Assembly (NCBI RefSeq): GCF_001625195.1
Contig: NC_054389.1
Span: forward strand, 8,180,520 to 8,244,519
DNA from: Drechmeria coniospora
Taxonomy: Eukaryota > Ascomycota > Sordariomycetes > Hypocreales > Ophiocordycipitaceae
Direction: 5' to 3'
Length of the DNA: 64,000 nt
Position 1 is the first letter of the stretch. Each line of letters starts with the position of its first letter. Below are positions 20,719 to 32,728 of the stretch, piece after piece. The position numbers were made by a program, and so were the translations under genes. The notes beneath the pieces were generated by a model that searched no databases, had not been told where the DNA came from, and saw only the letters and a list, made by a program, of their open reading frames with translations.

Positions 20719-22707
20719 GGCGACAGGAAACGAAGGATAGGAAGAGGAATAGGAGGATGAAGGTAAGAGATGGAAGTCGTGGAGAGGGCCGGCGAGGAAT
20801 AGGGAACCAGGGGACGAAGGGGGGCCGACCTTGTAATCACAGGCAACGCCGTTGATGTGGCAGAGACGGATGCGGCAATCCTGCAAGGTACTGATGGCCC
20901 GGGATCTGGCATTGACTTAGTGCGTGTGCGGAGTATTAATACTGTACACCTACCTGGTACGGTACTGTAAGTACTGTAAGTACTGTAAGTAACCCAAGTA
21001 CTGTACTTGCAATACGGAGTAGGTCATCCGTACCTGGTACAACAGCGAATGTACAGATCGGTGTCTGCACTAGACAAGAAGGCTACCGGATACATGGTAG
21101 TACATGGGAATGGAAGGGCTTGTGTACCTGCCTTGGTGCGAACTGTTACCTGCTTGTGGTACCATCTCCCTGCTCCTCTGTACTGGTACCTCCCTAGTGT
21201 ACCTAGTACACAGATCATAACTGAGTACTCCGTACTCCGTACCAAGTACAATTTACTGTACGTACTAGAGCTACTAACCTAACCTAGTAATTAGTTCTCC
21301 GTAGGTACTAGGTATGTACGGAGTATGTGCATGTACTTACAGTATTACTCCAAGAACTAACTTCAATGTATCCCTGGCCACTTTGGGTTTGTGGGTTTGG
21401 TGGACACTTATTGGCCGATTAAGAGCGTATCTGTCCGTACGGGGAACCTGTATATTTGAACGTAAGTATTATTATACGTATTCTGATGGGGATAAAAATG
21501 AAGACGTCATTGGTAAGTGAGGAGCTCTCGAACATCACGTACGCAAACCGTAGGTTTGTGGCCGCCGTGCAGCTGGTGGACTTGACGCTCAAATACCGCA
21601 ACATCTACTAGGACTACCTCCAGGGACATGCGTAGCTCAGAACTAGTGAGTCCTAGTACCTTGGTAGTAGAGATGGTAGCAAGGCCTAAGCCTACATGTC
21701 TTTTCGTACTGCTGTACTCGCAGCATACCATGGTGGTACAGGTAGGTATGCAACCTACAGTAGATGCCTAGCAGGCACACAAAGGGCGTAGTAATACCTG
21801 TCAGGGCAGCTAATTACAGCATGGGCACTGTAGGGACTAGGGGGCACTGCGAGGTGTGCCACCAACATTCTGAGTCTCCCAGGGACCACCAGCGAAAGTA
21901 CTCCATACTGCTGTTAACACTTACCATACATGCCCGCTGGTTGTTGAAGTCTCCAACAAATGCTCCTTTGGACGCAAGAATCAGGCACCGATACGCCATC
22001 TTGACTGCCAAAGGCCGCTTGGATCGGACGTCCGGCGGCTACATTGGCCGCAAGACGAATACGCCTGTCGTTCCCACCGCTGCAAGCCCAACCGGTGCAG
22101 GCGCAGCAAGCACATACAGCACATGTACCTCGCATCAGTAGGGGCTCGCGCCCTTTGGAGACGACACCGGGAGCCCTTCCATTTCCATGTCCGAGCGAGC
22201 AATTGCTTCTGACCCTCGCATCGAAACGGTCGCTCACCCACCGTTCGGACAAACGCAGGCTCGCCTTGGCCCCCTGCGTCCTCGTCCATCGCACTTTCTG
22301 CCCTGACCTTGCTGATCGGTGGCCGACGTCTATATCCCTCGTTGCCTGCAAGCCGAACAGCAAGGTTCCATTGCTCATCCATCTGCTGCCCAACCGTTGC
22401 ACCCATCGCGTTCGTTTTTCACACATTGCATCGTCGGCCGTCCCGTCACAACGCTGATACAAAGCTTGTCGTGTTGCACCTTACGGCTGAGCTGCAGCAG
22501 CGTGCACTTGACGACCACATCACACATCACGGCCATTCCCCTCCCCCCGCGTCACTTTGTCAACCCCTCGACTGCCGCTACTCCCTCACACACGCACACA
22601 CACACGCACACACACACGCACGCACACGCACACACACGCACACACGCACACACACACACACACACTGTCTCTCTCTCTCTCTCTCTGTGTCTCTTTTTCG
22701 CTCTATT

Positions 22708-22740
<33 letters not shown>

Positions 22741-23177
22741 CTCTTTCTCTCTTTCGCTCTCTCTATCTCTGCTCTTTTTCTGCTCCTTTTTCTTCTTTCT
22801 TTTTTTCCCTTTCCGAGCCGAATGAAAGGACCTCGTACGAGTGGTGTCATCGTCGACTTCGCCCATTTGCTGCCGGCCGGCCTATTCCCCTCCACATTTC
22901 TCCTCCACACACCACACCCACACCACACCCACTGCTGGCCGCAAAAACCCACACCCTTAACTCGCTGTATCCACAAGCTGGCCAGTCGCAGGCCGTGGCT
23001 TGCCAGATTTCCCCGGCTGATACCGTCCGATAATTCCACCCTGTCACTCGGGTCTGGTCGGCACCAGCAGCACCACACGACTCCCGTCACACACAGGGTC
23101 GTCGGTAGCATCAGCCTCTCGCCATCCCGGGCATCTTTTTTCGGTCCCGGGAGGCAGCCTTTCGGACGGCCGCGAAG
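20719..23177. other. Intergenic region with GTAC cluster and promoter microsatellites
   Basis: No gene recognised. A very dense GTAC-palindrome cluster runs from about 20920 to 21340, with weaker stretches to 21750. A CA repeat and then a CT repeat lie at about 22580-22800 and precede the Sgf11-like gene by about 370 bases. The plus frame through 22309-23187 is a product of these repeats. Confidence 0.6.
22587..22800 (+). repeat. Compound microsatellite: (CA)n followed by (CT)n/(TTTCTCTC)n
   Basis: ACAC/GCAC dinucleotides from about 22587 to 22665 pass directly into a CT-rich pyrimidine tract to about 22800. The tract is on the sense side of the following gene and may act as a fungal CT-rich promoter or leader element. 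Confidence 0.85.
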
Positions 23178-24456
23178 ATGGCCATGAATTCCACCACGGG
23201 GCGGGCCGGCATCATCCGCGCCCACGACGACGCCTCGAGCTTGGACAAGCTGGTACGTCTCTGCCTCGGCGGCCCCTTGAACGCTCGACGCTCCATCCTC
23301 GATGCTCGACGAGCGAGCCGGAGCATGGGAGGCCCATGGGAGGGCCGCCGTTCTCTTTGGGCGACGGACAATTGGCCACTGCTAACCCTCGTTCCCGCCG
23401 CAGACGCACGCCGTTCTCGACGACGTCCTCTACAACGTCCTCTCCGACCTGATGCTGAAGTCGCACCGCGAAGAAAAGACGTCGAGGGCGAACACGGCGG
23501 CGATACGAGTCGAGAAACTGGCCTCGGATGCCTCCGACAGCTCGACGCCCGACTCGAAAGACGACATCCGAATCGTCACGGACGCGGCCATCTACGAGGA
23601 TGGCAAGGTTCTCCTCCAAGGCAACCCTCTGGTGACGACCAAGGAAGTCCTCTGTCCCAAGTGCCACCTGCCACGGCTGCTCTACCCCACCGAAGGCAAG
23701 GGCTCTCGGAAACCGGACCCGGCCGTCATCTACTGCAAGAAGCACCCCTACATAGACAAGCCCGGATGCGACATCTACGGCCAGAGCTGGGTCGCCCCGG
23801 GACCGGGACGGGGGAAGAAGAAGAAGGACGTGGAGAAGAAGGACGGGACCGACTCGCCCATGCCGGAGCAGCGCCCGCCCAACGTGCTGGCCTTCCCCTC
23901 GGCCACGTGCAGCAAGTGCAAGCGCTGCATTCTCGTGACGCGACTGAACAACCACATGGGATGGTGCATCGGCAACAGCGGACGGAATGCGAGCCGCGCG
24001 GCGGCGCAGAAGATCACCAACGGCGGCGGCTCGCAGCACGACTCGACGCCGCCATCGTCTCAGAAAGCGACGCCCGTTCCGGCTTCGCGGGCCTCGAGTC
24101 CGAGGAAACGCGACGCTAGCGACGACGACGGCGACTCGGACAACAGCCACAGGAAGAAGAAGCTCAAGGGCGTCAGCAGCGTGACGAAAAAGGTCATCAT
24201 CAAGGCCAAGCCGAATCTGAAGAAGGAGAAGAAGGGGGCCTCGCTCCTGAGCCGGGAGCAGAAGGTCGCCTACCCGGACGTGCCGAGCCTCGCGTCGGCC
24301 AAGGGGACGCCCAAGATGACGCCCAAGGACGGAAGCCCGCTGAAGAAGGTCAAGGCGGCCAAGGCTGCCACGAGCTCGCCGACGTCCAAGAACGGCCGGG
24401 AGGCCGATCGCAGATCGGACTCGTCGGGCGCCCCCTCGTCGCCGTCCGCCAAATAA
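23178..24456 (+). CDS. Sgf11-like zinc-finger protein (probable SAGA deubiquitinase-module subunit)
   Basis: Two exons, 23178-23252 and 23404-24456, intron GTACGT...CAG, giving 375 residues. An N-terminal helix (LDDVLYNVLSDLMLKSHREE, about 29-48) precedes a first cysteine site, CPKC (109, 112) with C136 and H139. Next comes CSKCKRCILVTRLNNHMGWCIGNSGRNASRAAA (194-226). The latter fits the Sgf11 zinc finger, CxxC...RxxxHxxxC followed by a basic helix, with Cys194, Cys197, His209 and Cys213. Sgf11 anchors the Ubp8 deubiquitinase to SAGA and to the nucleosome. The remaining 150 residues are disordered and Lys/Ser-rich. Yeast Sgf11 is only about 100 residues, so this is a much longer protein. Assignment rests on the finger and the N-terminal helix. 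A different chromatin-associated zinc protein is possible. Confidence 0.6.
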
Positions 24457-25151
24457 CGACGTGGGCCTCGGAGCCTTGGCTTCCCATTCAGTCACGGCTC
24501 GGCATGTGTTGTGCACGCCGCCAAGCGCATGCGTGGCACCGACACCGGAAGCACAACCTTCATCCATGACCGACCCTGGCCCAGTCGGGATTGGATGCGA
24601 GAGGCGGGATCGATGGCCACCCCTGCAGGGCGCCGGCCGTCGACTCTGTCCCTGTTCAGTTCTCTCACAAAATCTCTGTGTGTATTATTTCAGCATCCAC
24701 AGCATTGGACGAGCGGCCGGCTTTGGCTACATAGGAGAGAGGGAGGGGAGTGGAGCGGAGGAGAGCGGATGCAGATGCAGATGCAGATGCAAATGCAAAT
24801 GCAAATGCAGCGGTGGATAGAGTGGGAGAATAGAGGGGGGGTAGGAGGGGGTAGGGAGGGGGGACGGGAAGGGGGAGGGGACCATGGCATCCGCGGATGG
24901 CGGCAACAGGTCCACGGCGTCCGGAGTGCCATAACTTTCTTTGATTTAGACGACGCCGAGCGTGTACGACAATGACATGCCGAATAGTTCTTGATGTTAC
25001 CCCTCGTCCGTTCCGTTGCCGCTGCTGACCAGCGACACGGGAGGAAAAGGGCAACCACCGCCTCTCCCGCTCCCTCTCCCGTTCCGCTCGGTTACGGCTG
25101 CATCCAATGATGCGAGTTTGATGCGACAGAACAGTTGGTCCATGGTCTCCA
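24457..25151. other. Convergent spacer with hexamer microsatellite
   Basis: No gene recognised. A hexamer repeat (ATGCAG, then ATGCAA) lies at about 24769-24811 and is followed by a G-rich stretch (24830-24885). The remainder is the 3' side of the Sgf11-like and cyclophilin genes. Confidence 0.55.
24769..24811 (+). repeat. (ATGCAR)n hexanucleotide microsatellite
   Basis: About seven tandem units: four or so ATGCAG, then ATGCAA, ending in ATGCAG. It is non-coding. Confidence 0.85.
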
Positions 25152-25743
25152 TTACAAATCGTGTCCACCCTCTTGCACGCGAGCGCCCACTATCTTAACC
25201 TCCTCCACAGGCCTATCTTCAGCCCCGGTTGGGACCAGCCCCATCCGCTTGACGGTGCTCATCCCCTGCTTGACTCTGCCGAATATCGTGTGCTTGCCAT
25301 CGAGCCAGGGGGTCGGAGCGAGTGTGATGAAGAATTGGGAGCCATTGGTGTTGGGCCCCGCATTCGCCATGCTGAGGACGCCAGCGCCGGTGTGCTTGAG
25401 GGCCGGGTCGATCTCGTCGTCAAACTTGTCGCCGTAGATGGAGGCGCCGCCGCGACCGGTGCCCGTGGGATCGCCCCCTTGGATCATGAAGTCGGGGATG
25501 ATGCGGTGGAAGATTGTGGAGGTGTAGTAACCGCGGCGGACGAGGGTGGAAAAGTTGCTGCACGTCTTGGGCGCGTGCGAGGTGTAGAGCTCAACGGTGA
25601 TGGGCCCCTGGAGCACGTTGGACGGCGGATGTTAGATGACCATGCTTGCGTGTTCACGGGCCGGGAGGGGTTTCTGTGCGGTGATGGATCGGGAAGAGGA
25701 TGGCGGTTACCATTGTGGTGTCTAGGACGATTTCGGTCGTCAT
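25152..25743 (-). CDS. Peptidyl-prolyl cis-trans isomerase, PPIL1-type cyclophilin
   Basis: Two exons on the minus strand, 25743-25711 and 25607-25152, with an intron GTAACC...CAG of 103 bp, giving 162 residues (human PPIL1 has 166). The order is [76 protein letters not shown], then [39 protein letters not shown]. The catalytic Arg in FHRII, the Gln in MIQGGD, the GSQFF strand and the Trp-Leu-Asp-Gly-Lys-His segment are all present. PPIL1 is a cyclophilin of the activated spliceosome, bound to SKIP/Prp45. The first exon supplies only 11 residues and joins in phase 0. No signal or organelle-targeting sequence is present. Confidence 0.94.
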
Positions 25744-26905
25744 CGTGGGCGTTTCTGGTCCCGACGGACGGGTGGTGAAGCTCGAGAGCAAGTGGGATGT
25801 AGGAATGGAGGGACGAGGCTGAAGAAGTGCGCTTGCAGTGTGCAAACACAGCGAGCCGCGGACGACGTCATTGGCTGGCTAGGTGCGGCAATCAGGAACC
25901 AGCAAGGCTTCGTGTGCAGGCCAGGGTGTTACCAGCACAGCAAATAAGTACTTGAAAATTATTAATACGTACTTGAGTAGTACTTATTAGTACAGTACTC
26001 CGTACTATTACGAAGCAATACTTGGAACGCAACACAGCATTGTTCAGTAGCGAATGAAGTACAAACAAGTACACGTACAGTAATACTGAGTACAGTACGA
26101 AGTACAAGTGTTCGTATTAAGTTCTCCGTTCAAGTACAAAGTAAGTAAGTACTTGTAAGTTGTAAGTGCTCCGTACTAAGTTACTTGTAAGTTGTACCCC
26201 GTAATAACACTTACAAAGTATTACTCCGCTAGGTTCCAGTTAGTAATAATGCCGTACTCCGTACTAAGGTACATACAACCACTGAAACGTCGAAGAAGCG
26301 TGTGTTCCGTGCTCCGTATTGAATGGGTTTACTTTGTATTGTACATGATAAATATATGGCACTTGAACGGACGAGAGCACCTACCTCCAAGTATGTGTAG
26401 AGATATGTAGATTCAGTACTTGTAACTAACTGCCTATTTCTCGCATCGCAATGGCTGTAGGCCTGGCTGCCTGGAGACGGGTACTGATGCGCCATGGCGA
26501 AATTCGGATTGGTTAGGCGCTTGTACAGGTACAAGTTGGTGACTTGGTGTACTTATATGGAAACGCCCAAGTACTTACTGGTACTTATTTACAAAGTACT
26601 CCGGACACCTGCATGTTTCCACCTCCTGCCAATTGTTGCAATATCGTGAGTGGTTTGCATGACTTCTCGTCTTCTCGAAAGCGGGCTGTTTGCGTGCTGT
26701 CGTTTCCACCTCATCGGTTCATTTTTGATCATTTGTGCACTCTTGCTTCCCTCCACGGTACTCCAAAGGTCACGATGACGGTGTAAACACCAAAAGGGGT
26801 CCCCACTTGCTCCTCACTTTCCGTCTCGAGACCAACATCCACTCGCCATCCCCCGGCCCACTGCCGTCAACAACGAACGGATCGACAGCTCCCACGCCCA
26901 TCACA
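25744..26905. other. Intergenic region with GTAC cluster
   Basis: A dense GTAC cluster runs at about 25940-26420 and 26540-26610, with ctccgtac and caagtac motifs in both orientations. No gene recognised. The last 150 bases are the leader of the signal peptide peptidase gene. Confidence 0.6.
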
Positions 26906-28765
26906 ATGTCGGCCAACGTGTCGGTGTCGGGCCCTGCTGGTGGGGGCCTTGACGGCGTCAACGCTACCGTCCACGGCAATGGCACGGATGATGTTGCCTC
27001 GCCTCCGCTCACGGCCCTCGGCCTCCTCCAGAACGCCGACTTCGTCATGCTCGAGCTCAAGCTCTTGGTCGGCGCCATGGGCATCATCTACCTCGGTGCT
27101 CACGGTGCGCTGCGCCGTCCGCCGTCCGCGTCGCCCAGCAAACCCAAGGAGGAAGGCGAAGATGACGAGGACGAGGACGACCGCTTCTCGCAAGGCTTGG
27201 AGCTCACCGACGCCATCATGTTCCCCCTCATGGCCGGCGCCATCCTCGCCGGCCTGTACTATCTCATCCAGTGGCTCAAGGACCCCGCCATCCTCAACAA
27301 GATCCTCCGCTGGTACATGTCCACGGTGTCCATCGCGAGCCTGCTGTCCCTCTACGCCCACGGCATGGAGGTCGCCACCTCGTTCGTCTTCCCGCGCTAC
27401 TGGCGCGGACCCGACGGCGCACTGCGCAAGGTCGACCAGAAGGCGAGGCTCGTCGCCCGCTGCGACGAGGTCGGAAACGTGGTCGAGGGCGCGCCCCCAG
27501 AGTCGGGCCTGTTTCCTCGACTGCCCGTCGTTCGAGCCTTGGAGGGCCGGGTCAAGTCGGCCGCGTGGGACCTTCGTGCCCTCCTGACGAGGCGTTGGGT
27601 TTTCAAGCTCTTCATCCACGGCCTCGTCGGTGAGCACAAGGCGAGGGTCAAGTTTGCTCACATGATGGCCTTCCTGCTCGCGACGGCGACCGCGCTCGTC
27701 TACTTTTCCACCTCGTCGCCGCTGCTGTCCAACATGCTCGGCTACGGCATGTGCTACGGCTCTTTTCTGATCCTGTCGCCGACGGACTTTTTGATCGGCT
27801 CCCTCGTCCTCGTCGGCCTTTTCTTCTACGACATTTACATGGTCTTCTTCACGTAGGTTCCTCCCATGCCCCCACCCAAGCTCTGACGTAGGCTGACGAA
27901 GCCGCCGGCCGATGACAGCCCGTACATGGTCACCGTCGCCACCACCCTCGACGTACCCATCAAGCTCGCGTTCGAAGCAGGCGCGCGGAAGAGCATCCTT
28001 GGCTTGGGAGACATCGTCATCCCCGGCATGGTCATCGGCTGGGCGCTGCGGTTGGACCTCTGGATCCACTACCTCCGGAGGGTCAAGTACGAGCCTACGG
28101 ACCTCAAGATTCTCGAAAAGGACGTCTCGTCGGGTCGGCTGACGACGCGGAGCGAGATGAAGCACAGGGAAGTGAAGGCGCCGTACGTCAATGCCAAAGC
28201 CAAGTGGGGAGAGAAGTTCTGGACGCGTGGTCGCCTGTTCCTCTCACGGCCCGCGAGCGTCCCCCTCGACCTGGCGGCAACGGTCTTCCCCAAAACGTAC
28301 TTTTACGCCTCGATGGCAGGGTACCTGGCTGGCATGCTGTGCACGCTGGCCATGCTTGTCGTCTTCAATCAGGGGCAGCCCGCACTGCTCTACCTGGTGC
28401 CCGGCGTGCTCGGCTCGCTCGTGGTGACGGCGCTCGTGCGCGGTGAGATGAAGGACATGTGGACCTACACCGAAGACGGCAGCCTCGACACGGTGGACGT
28501 GGTCGTCGACGTCGACGCCGAGGGCAGGGCCATCAGGACGATTGGCAAGCTGGAGAATGGCGTCGTCGACACGACCAAGGGCAAGGACGGGGCGAAGGAA
28601 GACGACGAGGCCGACAAGACCGAGGCCGACAAGACCGAGGCCGTCAAAGCCGAGGCCGACAAAGCGGGGCGGGATGCGACGAGGAAGGGCGCTAAAGGGA
28701 AGAAGAACCATGCAGTCTTCTTGCTTTCTCTCGAGGCACCCTCCGATGACGACGAGTATGAGTAG
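26906..28765 (+). CDS. Signal peptide peptidase (intramembrane aspartyl protease)
   Basis: Two exons, 26906-27852 and 27919-28765, with a 66-bp intron (GTAGGT...CAG) that splits a Thr codon, giving 597 residues. It is a polytopic membrane protein with hydrophobic segments around residues 50, 110, 150, 255, 285, 305, 340 and 440-475. The presenilin-type active-site motifs are complete: FFYDIYMVFFT with Asp309, LGLGDIVIPG with Asp347, and QPALLYLVP at 469-477. The family cleaves signal peptides and tail anchors inside the ER membrane. The N-terminus carries NVS, NAT and NGT glycosylation sequons before the first membrane segment. The C-terminal 100 residues are a charged tail with repeated DKTEA units. 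The start is the ATG that gives this short luminal end. Confidence 0.95.
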
Positions 28766-29568
28766 GCATATGCGTCTGCGCAATGGAAGCATCTCGGCAC
28801 GAGGCGGGGCATCACCACATGGAGACGACATGACGACTTGCCTATTCCCCGCCTGCAGCGTTTCTTTCCGCTGTGCTCTTCAATGTTGTTGCCTGTCTGG
28901 TCGCGAGGAGAACGGTCGGCCACCCCCCCCTACCTACCCGAGCAGAGAGGGATGCGACGCGATAAACCGCCGAAGAAAAGGAGTAGTTTGGCTTCGGCCC
29001 AAGGTCCCGTGCACCGGCCTGGCCGTGAGGCACGGTGGCGTTGGAGAGAAATCCGACGGTGCATTTTCTTGTTCGTCAACGGCAATTGCTGACTTCTTTC
29101 TGTGAAATTCGACCGTTGCCGGCGGTAGCGTTCGAAGCATTTGCGAGAATCAAGTCAGCCTATCGACTTCTCAAGGACATTTCTTAGGCTTTGCCCGTGC
29201 CTCATCTTGGTGGGCCTTGCTCGAAGCGTGCCATGCATTGCAAACTGCAATCTGCGGCAGAAGGTTGAGCCTACCGAGGACGGCCAAGGCATACTTGATG
29301 GAATGTCGAGATTCAGACCAGTAGCTAGGGTCACGACGGGAAACGTATAAGAAGGAGCTCTATCCTCGGGGTTCGTCCGCCCAAAGCTCGCCCCCTAGTC
29401 CATTTCGTCATCATTCGGCTCAGCATGCAAGAGTTGTTTGTCACGCACGGAATACACGACATCGGTATTTCTGGATACTTCATACTGGCCATAACATCCC
29501 CGTGACCTTCAATTTTCATTCATTCCGTTCTTCAGAATAATCTCGAGCCGACCTTCAACCACTGCGCA
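28766..29568. other. Intergenic region
   Basis: No gene recognised and no GTAC cluster. Open frames here are short and unconvincing. Confidence 0.45.
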
Positions 29569-30201
29569 ATGTGGGACTGCATTTCTTCTCCGGTGCCTTT
29601 GTCTCTGCCGGATACTTCTCCTCCCGAAACCGGCTCTGGACGTGTCGGCCATTCCAACGGCCAGGCACCTGTGTTCGCCTATTTCGGAGAGGCCGGGGAG
29701 CCTCTCCAAAATGGCTCCGACGATGGGCTCGACTTTCAGGACCTAGGCGCCGTGGAGAGGGAGTATGTTACTGGAAATGGCGACGAGTTTGGCGACATCG
29801 TTCGCGACGAGTTTGGCGACATCATTGGCGATTTCGATGACTACTTTTACGAGAGTGACACCGACGATGATTTTTTTTCACATGTCGTCATTGACGCCCG
29901 TCATTACGATCTCCATTTTGACGCCGATGATGAATGTGGTTGCGCCTTATGTTGCTACATCCAGCAGCAGGAGGAGGAGGAGGAGGAGGAGGAGGAGGAT
30001 GAGGATGACGCCGATGACGGTGACGGTGACGGTGACGGTGATGGTGGCGATGGTGGCGATGCTGGCAATGCTGGCAATGCTGGCAATGCTGGCAATGCCG
30101 GCCATGGCGTTGAGGCCGTCAACGACGACCATGATGATGATGAACCGAGTGTGGGGATGATGATGTCGGCATTGGTCCTTGCTCATGAGGCGCGAAGGTG
30201 A
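29569..30201 (+). CDS. Hypothetical acidic protein
   Basis: Single open frame of 210 residues, not recognised. It has no signal peptide or membrane segment. The middle reads GDEFGDIVRDEFGDIIGDFDDYFYESDTDDDFF, with an internal duplication of DEFGDI, then HFDADDECGCALCCYIQQQ, followed by a Glu/Asp run and repeats of Gly-Asp and Gly-Asn-Ala. The acid-rich segments come from trinucleotide repeats (GAG, GAC/GGT). The frame stays open across both repeat and non-repeat parts, which favours real coding, but no homologous domain could be named. It may be a lineage-specific gene or a chance frame. Confidence 0.35.
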   Translation: MWDCISSPVPLSLPDTSPPETGSGRVGHSNGQAPVFAYFGEAGEPLQNGSDDGLDFQDLGAVEREYVTGNGDEFGDIVRDEFGDIIGDFDDYFYESDTDDDFFSHVVIDARHYDLHFDADDECGCALCCYIQQQEEEEEEEEEDEDDADDGDGDGDGDGGDGGDAGNAGNAGNAGNAGHGVEAVNDDHDDDEPSVGMMMSALVLAHEARR

Positions 30202-32728
30202 TATCGGGCGGACAGGGGTAGTTGTGATGAGGGTGGTGATGATGGTGATCGACGAGGAGGAGCATGATGGATACGAAGGCGATGATAAAAAGCAATGACA
30301 TTAACTGTATGGCGACATCATATTATCACGGCTTAATTTGCTCTTTCATCTTGGCGTTTATCGTCTCGAGGTTGTCAGTCCACTACGCAAATTCGTCGGG
30401 TTTGCAACGGCATATTCTGCTCACCAGCCCCGGCGCGGCCAGCGGGTATTAGTTAAGTCTAAGTCGTCGCTCAATGGCGGCAATTGGCCGCCAAGACCGA
30501 CCAAGTTGACTGCCAGTTGGAACCCGGGATGCAGCTGTATCTGCGGTAGCCAACGGGCATGGCCGGTGAAAATGATGGCTGTTACGACCACATGCGTCCT
30601 TGAAACATCATGGGTGAAATGTCACGAAATACCATGCAAATACTGACCCGACTTGAAAGTAGCACCCACAGATAATGCAGAACGAACGCAAAGCCGTCTT
30701 TGCTTTCCATCCACGGCGACATGCTTCAGGGGGCGCCTGGGTGGACTGCTGTCCGTGGCTCCTCGTCTCTGTCTGTCCACCTGCCTGCTTGCCTGCCTGC
30801 TTATCTGTCTAGGTGTACCTGCTTATGCGCAACTTGATCGGTTTCCCCCCCCATTGGTGCATTCTTCCTCTTGTGCCCTTGATGTTGTGCGCCTGCGGCG
30901 GGAAGCTGCCAAAACTCCTTTATACCCTGGGATCTACGTCGAAGTCTCGCCTGCAGCTTTGCAACTAGCGTGGCTTCAAATGATCATGCGCGCATAGCCC
31001 AGAGACAAGGGTGCGTCTCAATCGAGAGGCAGAATATTCCAACATGCAAACCGATATTCCATCGAGCCTTAATGTTTAGGCTGAGCATGTAGGCCCCGAT
31101 TTCTGTAGCCTGGCGGCCTACCTGGTTGCCTCGCCGTGCGCCTGTCGGTTTTCCATACTGTACAGGAAGTACCTACAGTAGTACGCACTCTGCGTCAGAC
31201 TATCAGTACGTGTATTACTGTACTACAAGTAAGTAAGTTTACTTACTTGTGGGTGCTCCGCATGAAGTGAGCAAGCATGATAATATGATGCAACAGAGGC
31301 AAAAAGGGGGTCGGCCCTGACTAGGGCTACAACGAATCAAGGATCGTGAGATGGGTCAGAATCAATCTATTGGTGTTCTTCTTGATGATGTTGTTGCTTA
31401 AATAGGCGCAGATGTGGACACCGCTACGTAACTAACTACCCGTGACTTTAACCCCGTTACAGGCCTGTTGACTCGTCGGCGCGACATAATACTTACTTCT
31501 TAAGTACTTACTAGCAGGACCTTGCAGATACTATTACTATCAATACTGCATACCTAATTGCATGCACACCTATGGCATGATAGTGCAAGAGCCTTACGGA
31601 GCACCTATTTAAGCATTACATGATGTACTTCCTCGAACTGTCACTGCAAGTACGGAGTAATAATACATGCACACTGTGTGTGCACCGATAACTACTAGTG
31701 GGCACTAAGGTTGTGTTCAATACTTACGGAGTACCATGCACAAGCACACATGTAAGTACTCCGCATTATGATGTTAATAATACTCAAAATCTACATGTAT
31801 CCACTACCTGTGCTCTATACAGTACGTGCCGTTACTTTGTACTGTACATGGCACTCGTTATTTATGTCACCATGTCTTCTGCGATTGCGTCCACAAGTAC
31901 TCCCTAAGTGTGTGCAAGTATTGACTATTACCAGCAACTTGCAATTGCTCCGTACTATAGCAAATGTACTTGCATTGCATGAAATACTTGTAATCCGTAC
32001 TTTATTGGCAGAGCAAGTGCATCTCTACTTAACAAAGTAAGTATTATACGCAATTCACAAAGGCACAAGTTCCTATGTAGGGTGCAGAATTACTATCCCG
32101 CTGGCGACTCACGCGCGGGTCACGTGACCGGTCGAGCATCCTCTTCCCAGGCGACAAATCTATTCTTGCGAGACTCTTCCCTCGCAACTTTCTCACGATT
32201 ACTCGCACCTACATGTTACACCAACAACCCCTTCCCACCATGCCCCATGTTCCCTACCGTAGGGTTGCGGGAGTTCAATCAGGTGCATCGCGCGAAATAT
32301 CAACCATGACCCGCAGTTCCGCTTCTGGTCAGCACCCTAGCTGTTTCTCTACGGAGTATTTACATCAGTATTGTGCCACCCCATCGATGTGCTCCGACAA
32401 CATCAGACTTGCTGGGTGCATGAAACTGGAAAAAATTCGGGCGGGGTGATTCTCGTTCTGCCCAGGACAAATATCATGCAAGAACGAGAAAACAACAGGC
32501 CGAGCTACCTTGCAAGCACATGTCATTACCAGTGCATGCTTTATCATGTCCACATATAGGCGAGTGCTGTCCTGTAATTCCAACCCATCCGTAGACAGCT
32601 GTGTGCTTGTACCGGAGTCTTCTTGCCCGTTCGGTTGAACGGAACATAGCTGTGCGAGTGCATTATTTTTCACTGTTTCGATAGGCTCTGTACCGCCATC
32701 TCGACAACGGTGGCATTTCCGGATCACG
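30202..32728. other. Intergenic region with a large GTAC cluster
   Basis: No gene recognised. A GTAC-rich, more AT-rich cluster extends from about 31140 to 32060. The stretch from 32060 to the deiminase start has ordinary composition and serves as its promoter and leader. Confidence 0.55.

Noticed and set aside
22309..23187. 292-residue plus-strand frame before the Sgf11-like gene
   Set aside because: It runs through CA and CT microsatellites. The apparent serine/leucine-rich membrane protein is repeat translation.
26867..28165. 432-residue minus-strand frame opposite signal peptide peptidase
   Set aside because: It is antisense shadow of conserved membrane-protein exons.
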